Shown: positions 50,063-59,019, counted from the first letter of the stretch. The stretch is DNA of 64,000 nucleotides from JACTOJ01 sp032335695 (GCF_032335695.1 NZ_JACTOJ010000003.1:62001-126000), one strand, 5' to 3'. Notes: generated from the sequence alone by a model not told the origin. Program-made: numbers and translations.

Positions 50063-50440
50063 ATGCCAACTATTAACCAGCTAGTGAGAAAGGGCAGACA
50101 GACTGTAGCACATAAGTCAACTGCACCAGCACTAAAAGAGTGTCCTCAAAAGAGAGGTGTATGTACTGTTGTTAAAACTCAAACTCCAAAGAAGCCAAAC
50201 TCAGCTCTTAGAAAAGTTGCAAGAGTTAGACTTACAAATGGATATGAAGTAACTGCATACATTCCAGGTGTAGGACACAACTTACAGGAGCACAGCGTTG
50301 TTCTTATAAGAGGTGGAAGAGTAAAAGACCTTCCTGGTGTTAGATACCACATAGTTAGAGGCGCATTAGACTCAGCTGGAGTTGCTAACAGAATGCAGGG
50401 AAGATCAAAGTATGGTGCTAAAAGGCCAAAGAAGAAATAG
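50063..50440 (+). CDS. rpsL: 30S ribosomal protein S12
   Basis: A 125-residue protein at the decoding centre. The fidelity loops TPKKPNS (Lys43, Lys44) and RGGRVKDLPG (Lys88) are wild type, which predicts streptomycin sensitivity at this site. The ATG at 50063 follows GGGAGGTGAAAAC. A start five codons earlier overlaps that site. First of the str genes rpsL-rpsG-fusA-tuf. Confidence 0.98.
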   Translation: MPTINQLVRKGRQTVAHKSTAPALKECPQKRGVCTVVKTQTPKKPNSALRKVARVRLTNGYEVTAYIPGVGHNLQEHSVVLIRGGRVKDLPGVRYHIVRGALDSAGVANRMQGRSKYGAKRPKKK

Positions 50441-50503
50441 TTAAAGTAAATAGTGCTATGTCTTCAGCATTTATATAGATTATACATTATATTATTTGAT
50501 GAA

Positions 50504-50538
50504 GTACAAAGCGCTTTACGGCTAATTTAGTCGAGTAC
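50504..50538 (+). other. Structured gap element between rpsL and rpsG
   Basis: GTAC arms (50504, 50535) enclose AAAGCGCTTT and a seven-pair helix CGGCTAA/TTAGTCG. The gap of 137 bases is long for this operon. In enterobacteria the S7 autoregulatory site lies in the same gap, so a similar role is possible. Confidence 0.4.
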
Positions 50539-50577
50539 CGATGAACTTAAATTTCAATTGTTAAGGAGGGAAGAAAA

Positions 50578-51048
50578 GTGCCAAGAAAAGGTCATATTGC
50601 TAAAAGAGACGTACTAGCAGATCCAATATATAACAGCAAGGTTGTTACTAAGCTTATAAACAATATAATGGAAGATGGTAAAAAAGGAGTAGCTCAAAAA
50701 GTTACTTACGATGCTTTCGAAATAATTAGAGAAAAGACAGGTAAGGATCCAATTGAGGTATTCGAAGCTGCTATGGAGAATGTAATGCCAATTCTTGAAG
50801 TAAAAGCAAGAAGAATTGGTGGAGCAACATATCAAGTTCCAATAGAAGTTAGACCAGAAAGAAGACAGACTTTAGGAATAAGATGGTTACTATTCGCTAC
50901 TGGAAAAAGAGGCGAAAAGTATATGAGAGAAAAATTAGCTAATGAGCTAATGGATGCAGCAAATAATACTGGAGCAGCAGTTAAGAAGAGAGAAGACACT
51001 CATAAAATGGCTGAGGCTAACAAGGCGTTTGCTCATTATAGATATTAA
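50578..51048 (+). CDS. rpsG: 30S ribosomal protein S7
   Basis: A 156-residue primary assembly protein of the 30S head that touches tRNA in the E site. Conserved parts: MPRKGHIAKRDVLADPIYNS, VTKLINNIMEDGKKGVAQ, ARRIGGATYQVPIEVRPERR and the C-terminal KAFAHYRY. GTG start after AAGGAGGGAAG. Confidence 0.98.
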   Translation: MPRKGHIAKRDVLADPIYNSKVVTKLINNIMEDGKKGVAQKVTYDAFEIIREKTGKDPIEVFEAAMENVMPILEVKARRIGGATYQVPIEVRPERRQTLGIRWLLFATGKRGEKYMREKLANELMDAANNTGAAVKKREDTHKMAEANKAFAHYRY

Positions 51049-51122
51049 TATTAAAGAACTGTTTTGGATAATTCCAAAGCAGTTTTCTAAAATTTATAAA
51101 TGTGTCGAGAGGAGGAGAAATA

Positions 51123-53189
51123 GTGGCAAGACAATTTCCGTTAGAAAAATTTAGAAATATTGGTATAATGGCACATATAGATGCCGGAAAAACCACTACT
51201 ACTGAGCGTATATTGTTTTATACTGGAAAGACACACAAAATAGGTGAAGTTCACGAGGGTGCTGCAACAATGGACTGGATGGTTCAAGAGCAGGAAAGAG
51301 GTATAACAATAACTTCTGCTGCGACAACTTGTGAGTGGAAAGGTCATAGTGTAAATATAATAGACACGCCTGGACACGTAGATTTTACTGTTGAGGTTGA
51401 AAGATCATTAAGAGTTCTTGATGGTGCTGTTACAGTTTTAGATGGAAAGAGTGGTGTTGAACCACAAACTGAAACTGTATGGAGACAGGCAGATAAATAT
51501 CACGTTCCAAGAATAGTTTATGTAAATAAAATGGATGCTACAGGTGCTGATTTCTACATGTGTGTCAACACATTGAGAGATAGATTACATTGTAATGCAG
51601 TTCCAATTCAAATTCCAATAGGAGCAGAAGATCAGTTCAAAGGATTAATAGACTTGATTAAAAATGAAGCTATAATCTATACTGACGATTTAGGTAGAGT
51701 TGAGGAATCAACTGAAATACCTGCTGACCTAAAGGATAAGGCTGAAGAATATAGAGGTGCTATGATAGAAGCCATAGCAGAACTAGATGAAGAATTAATG
51801 ATGAAGTATCTTGAAGGTGAAGAAATAACTGTTGATGAGTTAAATGCAGCTCTTAGAAAAGGAGTTATAAATAACGAAATAGTACCAGTTGTTTGCGGAT
51901 CCTCATATAAGAATAAGGGCGTACAGCATATGATTGATGCTGTAGTAGCTTATCTTCCATCACCTGTAGATATTCCAAACGTTAAAGGTACATCTCTTGA
52001 AAATGGAGAAGCTGATTCAAGACCTACGGATGATAATGCTCCACTTTCAGCATTAGCATTCAAGATTGCAGCGGATCCTTTCATAGGAAGACTTGCATTT
52101 ACTAGAGTTTACTCTGGAACAATGAAAACAGGTACCTATGTTCTTAATTCTACAAAGAATAAGAAAGAAAGAATAGGAAGACTTGTTAAGATGCATTCTA
52201 ATCATAGACAGGAAGTTGAAGAACTTCTTGCAGGGGATATAGGAGCAGTTATTGGATTGAAGGATACTACTACTGGAGATACTCTTTGTGATGAAAATTC
52301 ACCAATAGTTCTTGAAAGCATGGAATTCCCAGAACCAGTTATAGACGTTGCTATAGAACCAAAGACTAAAGCTGGTCAGGAAAAGATGGGTATAGCTCTT
52401 GCTAAACTTGCAGAAGAAGATCCAACATTCAAGACTTATACAAACCAAGAAACTGGTCAGACAATTATAGCAGGTATGGGAGAATTACATCTTGAAATAA
52501 TTGTTGATAGACTTCAAAGAGAATTTAAGGTTGAATGTAATGTTGGTAAGCCACAGGTTGCTTATAAGGAAACTATAAGAAAAGCTGTTAAGGCTGAAGG
52601 TAAGTATGTAAGACAGTCTGGTGGTAAAGGTCAATACGGTCACTGCTGGATTGAGATGGAACCTACTGAAGGCGAATATGCATTTGTTAACGGTGTAGTT
52701 GGAGGAGCTATTCCAAAAGAATATATCCCAGCTATAGACAATGGAATTCAAGAAGCTTCTCAGAATGGTATACTTGGAGGCTACCAAGTTATAAACTTTA
52801 AGATTAAATTAGTTGATGGATCTTACCATGAAGTCGACTCTTCAGAAATGGCATTTAAGATAGCTGGTTCTATGGCATTTAAGAATGCTATGGCAAAAGC
52901 TGATCCAGTTATGCTTGAACCAATGATGAAGGTTGAAGTAATAGTACCTGAAGAATATATGGGTGATGTTATGGGAGACCTTAACTCAAGAAGAGGTAGA
53001 ATGGAAGGAATGGAACCAAGAGCTGGTGCTCAGGTTATAAGAGCTTTCGTTCCGCTTTCAGAAATGTTTGGATATGCTACATCTTTGAGATCAAGAACTC
53101 AAGGTAGAGGTGTATACAGCATGCAATTTGATCACTATGAGGAAGTTCCAAAGAACATTCAGGAACAAATCATAGGAAATAAACAATAA
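51123..53189 (+). CDS. fusA: Elongation factor G
   Basis: A 688-residue translocation GTPase. GTP motifs are AHIDAGKTTTTERIL near residue 17, DTPGHVDFT near 80 and NKMD near 135. The switch region is ERGITITSAAT. The C-terminal domains IV-V have GGKGQYGHCWIEMEP and the EPMMKVEVIVPEEYMG segment. The GTG at 51123 lies after GGAGGAGAAATA. An earlier in-frame ATG seven codons upstream overlaps that site. Confidence 0.98.
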   Translation: MARQFPLEKFRNIGIMAHIDAGKTTTTERILFYTGKTHKIGEVHEGAATMDWMVQEQERGITITSAATTCEWKGHSVNIIDTPGHVDFTVEVERSLRVLDGAVTVLDGKSGVEPQTETVWRQADKYHVPRIVYVNKMDATGADFYMCVNTLRDRLHCNAVPIQIPIGAEDQFKGLIDLIKNEAIIYTDDLGRVEESTEIPADLKDKAEEYRGAMIEAIAELDEELMMKYLEGEEITVDELNAALRKGVINNEIVPVVCGSSYKNKGVQHMIDAVVAYLPSPVDIPNVKGTSLENGEADSRPTDDNAPLSALAFKIAADPFIGRLAFTRVYSGTMKTGTYVLNSTKNKKERIGRLVKMHSNHRQEVEELLAGDIGAVIGLKDTTTGDTLCDENSPIVLESMEFPEPVIDVAIEPKTKAGQEKMGIALAKLAEEDPTFKTYTNQETGQTIIAGMGELHLEIIVDRLQREFKVECNVGKPQVAYKETIRKAVKAEGKYVRQSGGKGQYGHCWIEMEPTEGEYAFVNGVVGGAIPKEYIPAIDNGIQEASQNGILGGYQVINFKIKLVDGSYHEVDSSEMAFKIAGSMAFKNAMAKADPVMLEPMMKVEVIVPEEYMGDVMGDLNSRRGRMEGMEPRAGAQVIRAFVPLSEMFGYATSLRSRTQGRGVYSMQFDHYEEVPKNIQEQIIGNKQ

Positions 53190-53199
53190 TAAAATAAAT

Positions 53200-53236
53200 T
53201 GTACCTGCAAATACTAAAATGTACTTGCGGGTTACA
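53200..53236 (+). other. Hairpin in the fusA-tuf gap
   Basis: TGTA-CCTGCAA with TTGCGGG-T-TACA, 11 pairs with one bulge and a loop of about 14 bases. No T tract. Could be a processing or stability element between fusA and the second tuf. Confidence 0.5.
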
Positions 53237-53270
53237 TAGATAATAAATTAAAATATATATGATTATAAAT

Positions 53271-54481
53271 AAGGAGGAATATACAATGGCAAAGGCAAAA
53301 TTTGAAAGAAATAAGCCACATGTAAATATTGGAACAATAGGACACGTAGACCATGGTAAGACAACATTAACAGCAGCAATAACATCAGTATTAGCAAGCA
53401 GAGGATATGCAGAAGCATTCAAGTATGACGAAATAGATAAGGCACCAGAAGAAAAAGAAAGAGGAATCACAATCAACACAGCTCACGTAGAGTATGAAAC
53501 AGATAATAGACATTATGCACACGTAGACTGTCCAGGACATGCTGACTATGTAAAGAACATGATAACAGGAGCAGCACAGATGGATGGAGCAATACTAGTA
53601 GTAAGTGCAGCAGATGGCCCAATGCCACAGACAAGAGAGCATATACTACTAGCATCAAGAGTTGGAGTTGACTACATAGTAGTGTTCTTAAATAAGGCAG
53701 ATATGGTAGATGATCCAGAATTACTAGAATTAGTAGAGATGGAAGTAAGAGAACTATTAAGCGAGTATAATTTCCCAGGAGATGATATTCCAATAATAGT
53801 AGGAAGTGCATTAAAAGCATTGGAGAACCCAACAGATCCAGAAGCAACAAAGTGCATAGATGAATTAATGGCAGCAGTAGATAGCTATATACCAACACCA
53901 GAAAGAGCAACAGATAAGCCATTCTTAATGCCAGTAGAAGATGTATTCACAATCACTGGAAGAGGAACAGTTGCAACAGGAAGAGTTGAAAGAGGAATTC
54001 TACATGTAGGAGACGAAGTAGAAATCGTAGGCTTAATGGAAGAGAAGAAGAAGACAGTAGTAACTGGAGTAGAAATGTTCAGAAAGCTATTGGATGAAGC
54101 GCAAGCAGGAGACAATATAGGAGCACTTTTAAGAGGAGTTCAGAGAACTGATATAGAAAGAGGACAGGTATTGTCAAAGCCAGGAACAGTACATCCACAT
54201 AAGAAGTTCGTAGGACAGGTGTACGTATTAAAGAAAGAAGAAGGCGGAAGACATACACCATTCTTCGATGGATACAGACCACAGTTCTATTTCAGAACAA
54301 CAGACGTAACAGGATCAATCAAATTACCAGGTGGAATGGAAATGGTAATGCCTGGAGATCACATTGATATGACAGTTGAATTAATAACTGAAGTAGCAAT
54401 GGATGAAGGATTAAGATTCGCTATAAGAGAAGGCGGAAGAACAGTTGGTTCTGGAGTTGTTACTTCTATAATAGCATAATT
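53271..54481 (+). repeat. Identical duplicated tuf block, copy 2
   Basis: Exact copy of 37347-38557, offset 15924 bases, including the ribosome site. Identity ends two bases after the stop codon. Confidence 0.93.
53286..54479 (+). CDS. tuf: Elongation factor Tu, copy 2
   Basis: Encodes the same 397-residue protein as copy 1, with the same GHVDHGKTT, DCPGH and NKAD motifs. Here it sits in the usual str position after fusA. There is no silent difference between the copies, although silent sites in two independent genes would be expected to drift. The ATG follows the shared AAGGAGGAATATACA. A strong terminator follows. Confidence 0.98.
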   Translation: MAKAKFERNKPHVNIGTIGHVDHGKTTLTAAITSVLASRGYAEAFKYDEIDKAPEEKERGITINTAHVEYETDNRHYAHVDCPGHADYVKNMITGAAQMDGAILVVSAADGPMPQTREHILLASRVGVDYIVVFLNKADMVDDPELLELVEMEVRELLSEYNFPGDDIPIIVGSALKALENPTDPEATKCIDELMAAVDSYIPTPERATDKPFLMPVEDVFTITGRGTVATGRVERGILHVGDEVEIVGLMEEKKKTVVTGVEMFRKLLDEAQAGDNIGALLRGVQRTDIERGQVLSKPGTVHPHKKFVGQVYVLKKEEGGRHTPFFDGYRPQFYFRTTDVTGSIKLPGGMEMVMPGDHIDMTVELITEVAMDEGLRFAIREGGRTVGSGVVTSIIA

Positions 54482-54485
54482 TTTG

Positions 54486-54524
54486 TATGAAGGTTGTAAG
54501 TGCACTACAACCTTCATATTTTTT
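54486..54524 (+). terminator. Terminator after tuf copy 2
   Basis: TATGAAGGTTGTA/TACAACCTTCATA around a short loop, then six T. Ends the str operon. Confidence 0.92.
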
Positions 54525-54535
54525 AATTAAATATC

Positions 54536-54564
54536 TTGTCAAAGAAAAAAATATGGTGTATAAT
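54536..54564 (+). promoter_or_regulatory. Promoter of the S10 operon
   Basis: TTGTCA, 17 bases and TATAAT after the str terminator. The only clear promoter before the run of ribosomal genes to the window end. Confidence 0.85.
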
Positions 54565-54570
54565 AAAATA

Positions 54571-54772
54571 GTTGTAATGCTATAACAGCGATGAGTCAAG
54601 AGGTTGCCGGACTTCCGGGTAATTCTTGATGAGTATGTCAGGGTCTCGAATCCGACGTCGGTTGTCTGTAATGCTTAATTGTGTTTAGTAATATGAAACA
54701 CCTGGTTCAGTGTTCAGAGAGTCCGCTGTTGTGCGTAAGAAGTAATACGTACATGAAAAGGAGGGGAAATAG
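54571..54772 (+). promoter_or_regulatory. Structured leader of the S10 operon
   Basis: About 200 untranslated bases. A first helix pairs TCAAGA (54596) with TCTTGA (54624-54629) around CCGGACTTCCGG. GATGAGT occurs on both sides of it (54590, 54628). Further GC-rich segments (GTCTCGAATCCGACGTCGG) stand out against the AT-rich background. A regulatory leader for rpsJ and followers is likely. The ligand (perhaps a ribosomal protein such as L4) is inference. Confidence 0.6.
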
Positions 54773-55081
54773 ATGTCAAAGCAAAAAATAAGAATCAGAT
54801 TAAAAGCTTTTGATCACACAATACTTGATCAATCTGCTGAAAAAATTGTTGAGACTGCTAAAACTACCGGAGCTAAGGTTGCAGGTCCAGTGCCGTTGCC
54901 AACAGAAAAAGATGTTGTTACAGTATTAAGAGCTCCACATAAATATAAAGATTCCAGAGAGCAATTTGAAATAAGAACACATAAGAGATTAATTGATATA
55001 ATCAATCCATCATCAAAAACTGTTGATGCTCTTATGAGATTAGATTTGCCAGCTGGTGTTGATATTGAAATAAAACTTTAA
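54773..55081 (+). CDS. rpsJ: 30S ribosomal protein S10
   Basis: A 102-residue protein of the 30S head (NusE), also a partner of NusB/NusG in antitermination. Motifs IRIRLKAFDHTILDQSAEKI and GPVPLPTEKDVVTVLRAPHK are complete, ending in DIEIKL. First gene of the S10 operon, behind the long leader. AGGAGGGGAAAT precedes the ATG. Confidence 0.98.
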   Translation: MSKQKIRIRLKAFDHTILDQSAEKIVETAKTTGAKVAGPVPLPTEKDVVTVLRAPHKYKDSREQFEIRTHKRLIDIINPSSKTVDALMRLDLPAGVDIEIKL

Positions 55082-55156
55082 TAAAGAATAAAAACATATA
55101 ATTATGAACAGTTATGATCGCTTGTCGATCCGCTAATATGTTTGGGAGGTGTAATC

Positions 55157-55786
55157 ATGAAGAAAGCAATTATAGGAAGAAAAGTTGGTATGACTCAGAT
55201 ATTTGATGCTAACGGAAAAATAGTTCCTGTAACTGTTGTAGAAGCAGGTCCATGTGTTGTTATAGCTAAGAAGACTACTGAAAAAGAAGGCTATGATGCA
55301 ATACAGGTTGGTTTTGAAGATGCAAAGGAAAGATTAGTGACTAAGCCACTAAAAGGTCTTTTTACAAAGGCTGGAGTAGCATTAAAGAAATATGTTAGAG
55401 AGTTTAGATTAGAAGACATTGCTTCTTATGAAGTAGGTCAGGAAATAAAGGTTGATGTTTTTGAAGCTGGAGAAAAGGTTGATGTTTCAGGAGTTTCAAA
55501 AGGTAAGGGGTTCCAAGGAACAATAAAGAGATGGAATGCTAATCGTGGACCTATGTCTCACGGATCAAAATTCCATAGAGCTGTTGGTTCCATGGGAGCA
55601 TCATCTGACCCATCAAGAACTTTCAAAAATAAGAGAATGCCAGGTCATATGGGTAACGTAAATACTACAGTTCTTAATTTAGAAGTAGTTAAAATAATGC
55701 CAGAAAAGAATGTTATTCTTATAAAAGGCGGAGTACCAGGACCTAATAAAGGCCTAGTAGTAATAAGAAATAGCGTAAAAGCTTAG
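55157..55786 (+). CDS. rplC: 50S ribosomal protein L3
   Basis: A 209-residue early-assembly protein near the peptidyl-transferase centre. It begins MKKAIIGRKVGMTQIF and has KGKGFQGTIKRWNANRGPMSHGSKFHRAVGSMG, its long central extension. The ATG at 55157 follows GGGAGGTGTAATC. A start five codons earlier overlaps that site. Confidence 0.98.
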   Translation: MKKAIIGRKVGMTQIFDANGKIVPVTVVEAGPCVVIAKKTTEKEGYDAIQVGFEDAKERLVTKPLKGLFTKAGVALKKYVREFRLEDIASYEVGQEIKVDVFEAGEKVDVSGVSKGKGFQGTIKRWNANRGPMSHGSKFHRAVGSMGASSDPSRTFKNKRMPGHMGNVNTTVLNLEVVKIMPEKNVILIKGGVPGPNKGLVVIRNSVKA

Positions 55787-55811
55787 TTTTTACAGGAAAG
55801 GAGGATGCAGA

Positions 55812-56432
55812 ATGCCTACAGTTGGATTATTTAATAAAGATGGTCAAAAAGTTGGAGATTTTCAATTATCAGATAATGTTTTCGGCGTTGAAGTTAATGA
55901 AAACGCAATACATCAAGTAGTTGTTGCTATTCTTGCTAACAAGAGACAAGGGACCCAGAACGCTAAAACAAGAGCAGAGGTTTCTGGAGGCGGAATAAAG
56001 CCTTGGAGACAAAAAGGAACAGGTAGAGCAAGACAAGGTTCTACAAGATCACCACAGTGGATTCATGGTGGTATAGTATTCGCACCAAAGCCACGTGATT
56101 ATAGAGTGTCACTTCCAAAGAGCCTTAGAAGAGTTGCTATGAAGTCAGCTTTGACTAGCAAAGTTTCAGAAAATGAAATAGTAGTTTTAGATGAACTTAC
56201 TTTGGAAGCTCCAAAGACTAAGGAAATAGTTAAAATGCTTAATGCTTTTGAAGCTAAGAAGACACTTATCGTTACAGCTGAAGCTAACGAAAATGTATAT
56301 AAGTCAGCTAGAAATATTGAAGGCGTAGCAGTAATGCCAGTTAACAACCTAAATGTTTATGATATTTTAAAGTATGATAAATTCATAATCACTAAGGATG
56401 CTGTATCAAAAGTTGAGGAGGTGTATGCATAA
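55812..56432 (+). CDS. rplD: 50S ribosomal protein L4
   Basis: A 206-residue protein lining the exit tunnel. The extended loop KTRAEVSGGGIKPWRQKGTGRARQGSTRSPQW is typical, and the family's C-terminal Rossmann-like part follows. In E. coli L4 represses the S10 operon. Its last base of the stop codon is the first base of the rplW ATG, so translation is coupled. Confidence 0.98.
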   Translation: MPTVGLFNKDGQKVGDFQLSDNVFGVEVNENAIHQVVVAILANKRQGTQNAKTRAEVSGGGIKPWRQKGTGRARQGSTRSPQWIHGGIVFAPKPRDYRVSLPKSLRRVAMKSALTSKVSENEIVVLDELTLEAPKTKEIVKMLNAFEAKKTLIVTAEANENVYKSARNIEGVAVMPVNNLNVYDILKYDKFIITKDAVSKVEEVYA

Positions 56433-56722
56433 TGAATAGCCATGATATTATAAGAAAGCCAGTTATAACTGAAAAGAGTATGGCAGCTATGTCAGAAAAA
56501 AAATACACCTTTATAGTAGACATCAAAGCTAATAAATCACAGATAAAGAAAGCTGTAGAGGACGTTTTTGGTGTAAAAGTTGAAGATGTTCAAACTTTAA
56601 GAACTCTAGGAAAAACTAAGAGAGTAGGAGTTCATATAGGTAAGAGAGCTGACTATAAGAAAGCTATAGTTAAGCTTACTGAGGATAGTAAGACTATAGA
56701 ATTCTTTGAAGGAATTCAATAG
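56432..56722 (+). CDS. rplW: 50S ribosomal protein L23
   Basis: A 96-residue protein at the tunnel exit, docking site for trigger factor and SRP. Begins SHDIIRKPVITEKSM and contains ANKSQIKKAVEDVFGVKVEDVQTL. Overlaps rplD by one base. The 61-base gap that follows holds a small GGCG-AAAG-CGCC hairpin at 56743-56754. Confidence 0.97.
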   Translation: MNSHDIIRKPVITEKSMAAMSEKKYTFIVDIKANKSQIKKAVEDVFGVKVEDVQTLRTLGKTKRVGVHIGKRADYKKAIVKLTEDSKTIEFFEGIQ

Positions 56723-56783
56723 TTTAAACTAGGCAAATTATTGGCGAAAGCGCCAGATAAGCTAAAAGAAGGAGGGAAATAAC

Positions 56784-57617
56784 ATGGCAGTTAAAGCATT
56801 TAAACCTACCACACCTTCAAGAAGACAGATGACTGTTTCTACTTTTGAAGAAGTAACAACAGACAGACCAGAGAAATCACTTCTTGTTGCTTTGAACAGC
56901 AAAGCTGGTAGAAATGCTCAAGGTAAGATAACTGTTCGTCATAGAGGCGGCGGTGTTAAACAAAAATATAGAGTTATTGATTTTAAGAGAAACAAGGATG
57001 GTGTTCCAGCAAAGGTTGCTACAGTAGAATATGATCCAAACAGATCAGCTTATATAGCACTAGTTATTTATGCTGATGGTGAAAAAAGATATATATTAGC
57101 ACCAGTAGGATTAAAGGTTGGAGATGTAGTTGAATCAGGTGCAAACGCTGATATTAAACCAGGAAACGCTCTTCCTTTAAGAAATATTCCAGTTGGTACA
57201 ATAGTTCACAATGTAGAGCTTTCATATGGAAAAGGCGGGCAGCTAGTAAGAAGTGCAGGAGCTTCAGCTCAGCTTATGGCTAAGGAAGGCGACTATGCTA
57301 CATTAAGATTACCAAGCGGAGAAATGAGATATGTTAGAATAGATTGTAGAGCTACAATTGGTACAGTTTCTAACTTGACTCATGAAATAGTTAACCTAGG
57401 TAATGCCGGAAGAAAAAGACATATGGGTTGGAGACCAACAGTAAGAGGTTCCGTAATGAACCCTGTAGACCATCCACACGGTGGTGGTGAAGGTAAGTCT
57501 CCAGTAGGTCATGCTAGTCCACTTACTCCTTGGGGAAAACCTGCTCTTGGACTTAAGACTAGAAAACATAAGAAGTATTCCGATAGAATGATAGTTAAGA
57601 AGAGAAACAGTAAATAG
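56784..57617 (+). CDS. rplB: 50S ribosomal protein L2
   Basis: A 277-residue protein needed for subunit joining and peptidyl transfer. It has GRNAQGKITVRHRGGGVKQKYRVIDF and the conserved histidine in HPHGGGEGKSPVG (near residue 229). AAGGAGGGAAAT precedes the ATG. A ten-pair hairpin (GAAGAGGATT/GATTCTCTTC, 57621-57643) lies in the gap to rpsS. Confidence 0.98.
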   Translation: MAVKAFKPTTPSRRQMTVSTFEEVTTDRPEKSLLVALNSKAGRNAQGKITVRHRGGGVKQKYRVIDFKRNKDGVPAKVATVEYDPNRSAYIALVIYADGEKRYILAPVGLKVGDVVESGANADIKPGNALPLRNIPVGTIVHNVELSYGKGGQLVRSAGASAQLMAKEGDYATLRLPSGEMRYVRIDCRATIGTVSNLTHEIVNLGNAGRKRHMGWRPTVRGSVMNPVDHPHGGGEGKSPVGHASPLTPWGKPALGLKTRKHKKYSDRMIVKKRNSK

Positions 57618-57677
57618 TCAGAAGAGGATTGAAGATTCTCTTCCTGCTATTAAGTTTTATGAAGGGAGGCCAATATA

Positions 57678-57962
57678 GTGAGTAGATCTACTAAAAAGGG
57701 ACCTTTTATTCAAGAGTCGCTTTTAAATAAAATAAACGAAATGAATGCCAACAATGAAAAGAAGGTTATAAAGAGTTGGTCAAGAAGTTCAACAATTTTC
57801 CCACAGTTAATAGGACACACAATAGCTGTTCATGACGGAAGAAAGCATGTTCCAGTTTATATAACTGAAGATATGGTTGGACATAAGCTTGGCGAATTCG
57901 TTTTAACTAGAACTTTTAAAGGTCATGATGGCAATGAAAAGTCAACAGGCGTTAAGAGGTAG
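57678..57962 (+). CDS. rpsS: 30S ribosomal protein S19
   Basis: A 94-residue head protein that binds S13 and 16S rRNA. MSRSTKKGPFIQESLL, SRSSTIFPQLIGHTIAVHDGRKHVPVYI and the GEFVLTRTFKGH end are standard. GTG start after GAAGGGAGG. Confidence 0.98.
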   Translation: MSRSTKKGPFIQESLLNKINEMNANNEKKVIKSWSRSSTIFPQLIGHTIAVHDGRKHVPVYITEDMVGHKLGEFVLTRTFKGHDGNEKSTGVKR

Positions 57963-57984
57963 TCTGGAAAGGAGGTAACTAATA

Positions 57985-58320
57985 ATGGAAACTAAAGCTA
58001 TTGCAAAATATGTAAGAATGTCTCCTATGAAGGTTGGGATTGTGCTCGACTTAATAAGAGGTAAAAATGTTAACGAAGCTCGTGCAATCCTACAGTACAC
58101 TCCAAAGGATGCAGCTGTAGTTGTAAACAAGATATTAAATTCAGCTATTGCAAATGCTGAAAATAATAATGATCTTGATGCATCTAATTTGTTCGTTTCA
58201 GAAGCATTTGTTGGTGCCGGTCCGACACTTAGAAGATTCACACCACATGCTCAAGGAAGAGCATTTCCAATAAAGAAAAGAACAAGTCATATTACAGTTG
58301 TAGTAAAAGAAAGAGAATAA
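57985..58320 (+). CDS. rplV: 50S ribosomal protein L22
   Basis: A 111-residue protein whose long beta hairpin reaches the tunnel constriction. AKYVRMSPMKVGIVLDLIRGKNVNEA and the hairpin GPTLRRFTPHAQGRAFPIKKRTSHI are complete; the macrolide-relevant hairpin shows no insertion or deletion that I can see. Confidence 0.98.
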   Translation: METKAIAKYVRMSPMKVGIVLDLIRGKNVNEARAILQYTPKDAAVVVNKILNSAIANAENNNDLDASNLFVSEAFVGAGPTLRRFTPHAQGRAFPIKKRTSHITVVVKERE

Positions 58321-58336
58321 GAAGGAGGGAAATAGC

Positions 58337-59002
58337 GTGGGACAAAAGGTAAATCCACATGGCTTAAGAGTAGGCGTAATAAAGGATTGGGATGCTAAAT
58401 GGTACGCTGATAGCAAAAATTTTGCTGACTATTTAGTTGAAGATAATAAAATAAGAGAATATATAAAGTCAACTTTATATAGTTCTGGAATAGCAAGAAT
58501 AGAAATTGAAAGATTCGCTAAAAGAGTAAAGATAAGTATTCATACTTCAAAGCCAGGTATGGTTATCGGTAAAGGCGGACAGGGAATAAATGCTCTAAAA
58601 GCATCTTTAGAAACTTTTATAAAAGAAAAGAATGTACTTATAAATATAGTTGAAGTAAAGAATGCAGAACAGAATGCACAACTTATGGCTGAAAACATAG
58701 CTTCTCAACTTGAAAAGAGAATATCTTTCAGAAGAGCTATGAAGCAGACAATTCAAAGAGCAATGAGAGCTGGAGCAAAGGGTGTTAAGACTGCATGTGC
58801 TGGTAGACTCGGTGGAGCTGAAATAGCAAGAACTGAACAGTATCATGAAGGAACTATTCCACTTCAGACTTTAAGAGCTGATATAGATTACGGATTTGCA
58901 GAAGCTGATACTACTTATGGAAAAATAGGAGTAAAGGTTTGGGTTTATAAAGGAGAAGTTCTTCCAGTAAAAAAAGTTCAAAAGGAAGAAATTAACGCTT
59001 AA
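58337..59002 (+). CDS. rpsC: 30S ribosomal protein S3
   Basis: A 221-residue protein at the mRNA entry. It has MGQKVNPHGLRVGVIKDWDAKWYA, the KH-domain loop VIGKGGQGI, and RAGAKGVKTACAGRLGGAEIARTE followed by DIDYGFAEADTTYG. GTG start after AAGGAGGGAAATAGC. Confidence 0.98.
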   Translation: MGQKVNPHGLRVGVIKDWDAKWYADSKNFADYLVEDNKIREYIKSTLYSSGIARIEIERFAKRVKISIHTSKPGMVIGKGGQGINALKASLETFIKEKNVLINIVEVKNAEQNAQLMAENIASQLEKRISFRRAMKQTIQRAMRAGAKGVKTACAGRLGGAEIARTEQYHEGTIPLQTLRADIDYGFAEADTTYGKIGVKVWVYKGEVLPVKKVQKEEINA

Positions 59003-59019
59003 GAAAGGAGGAAAGCATC

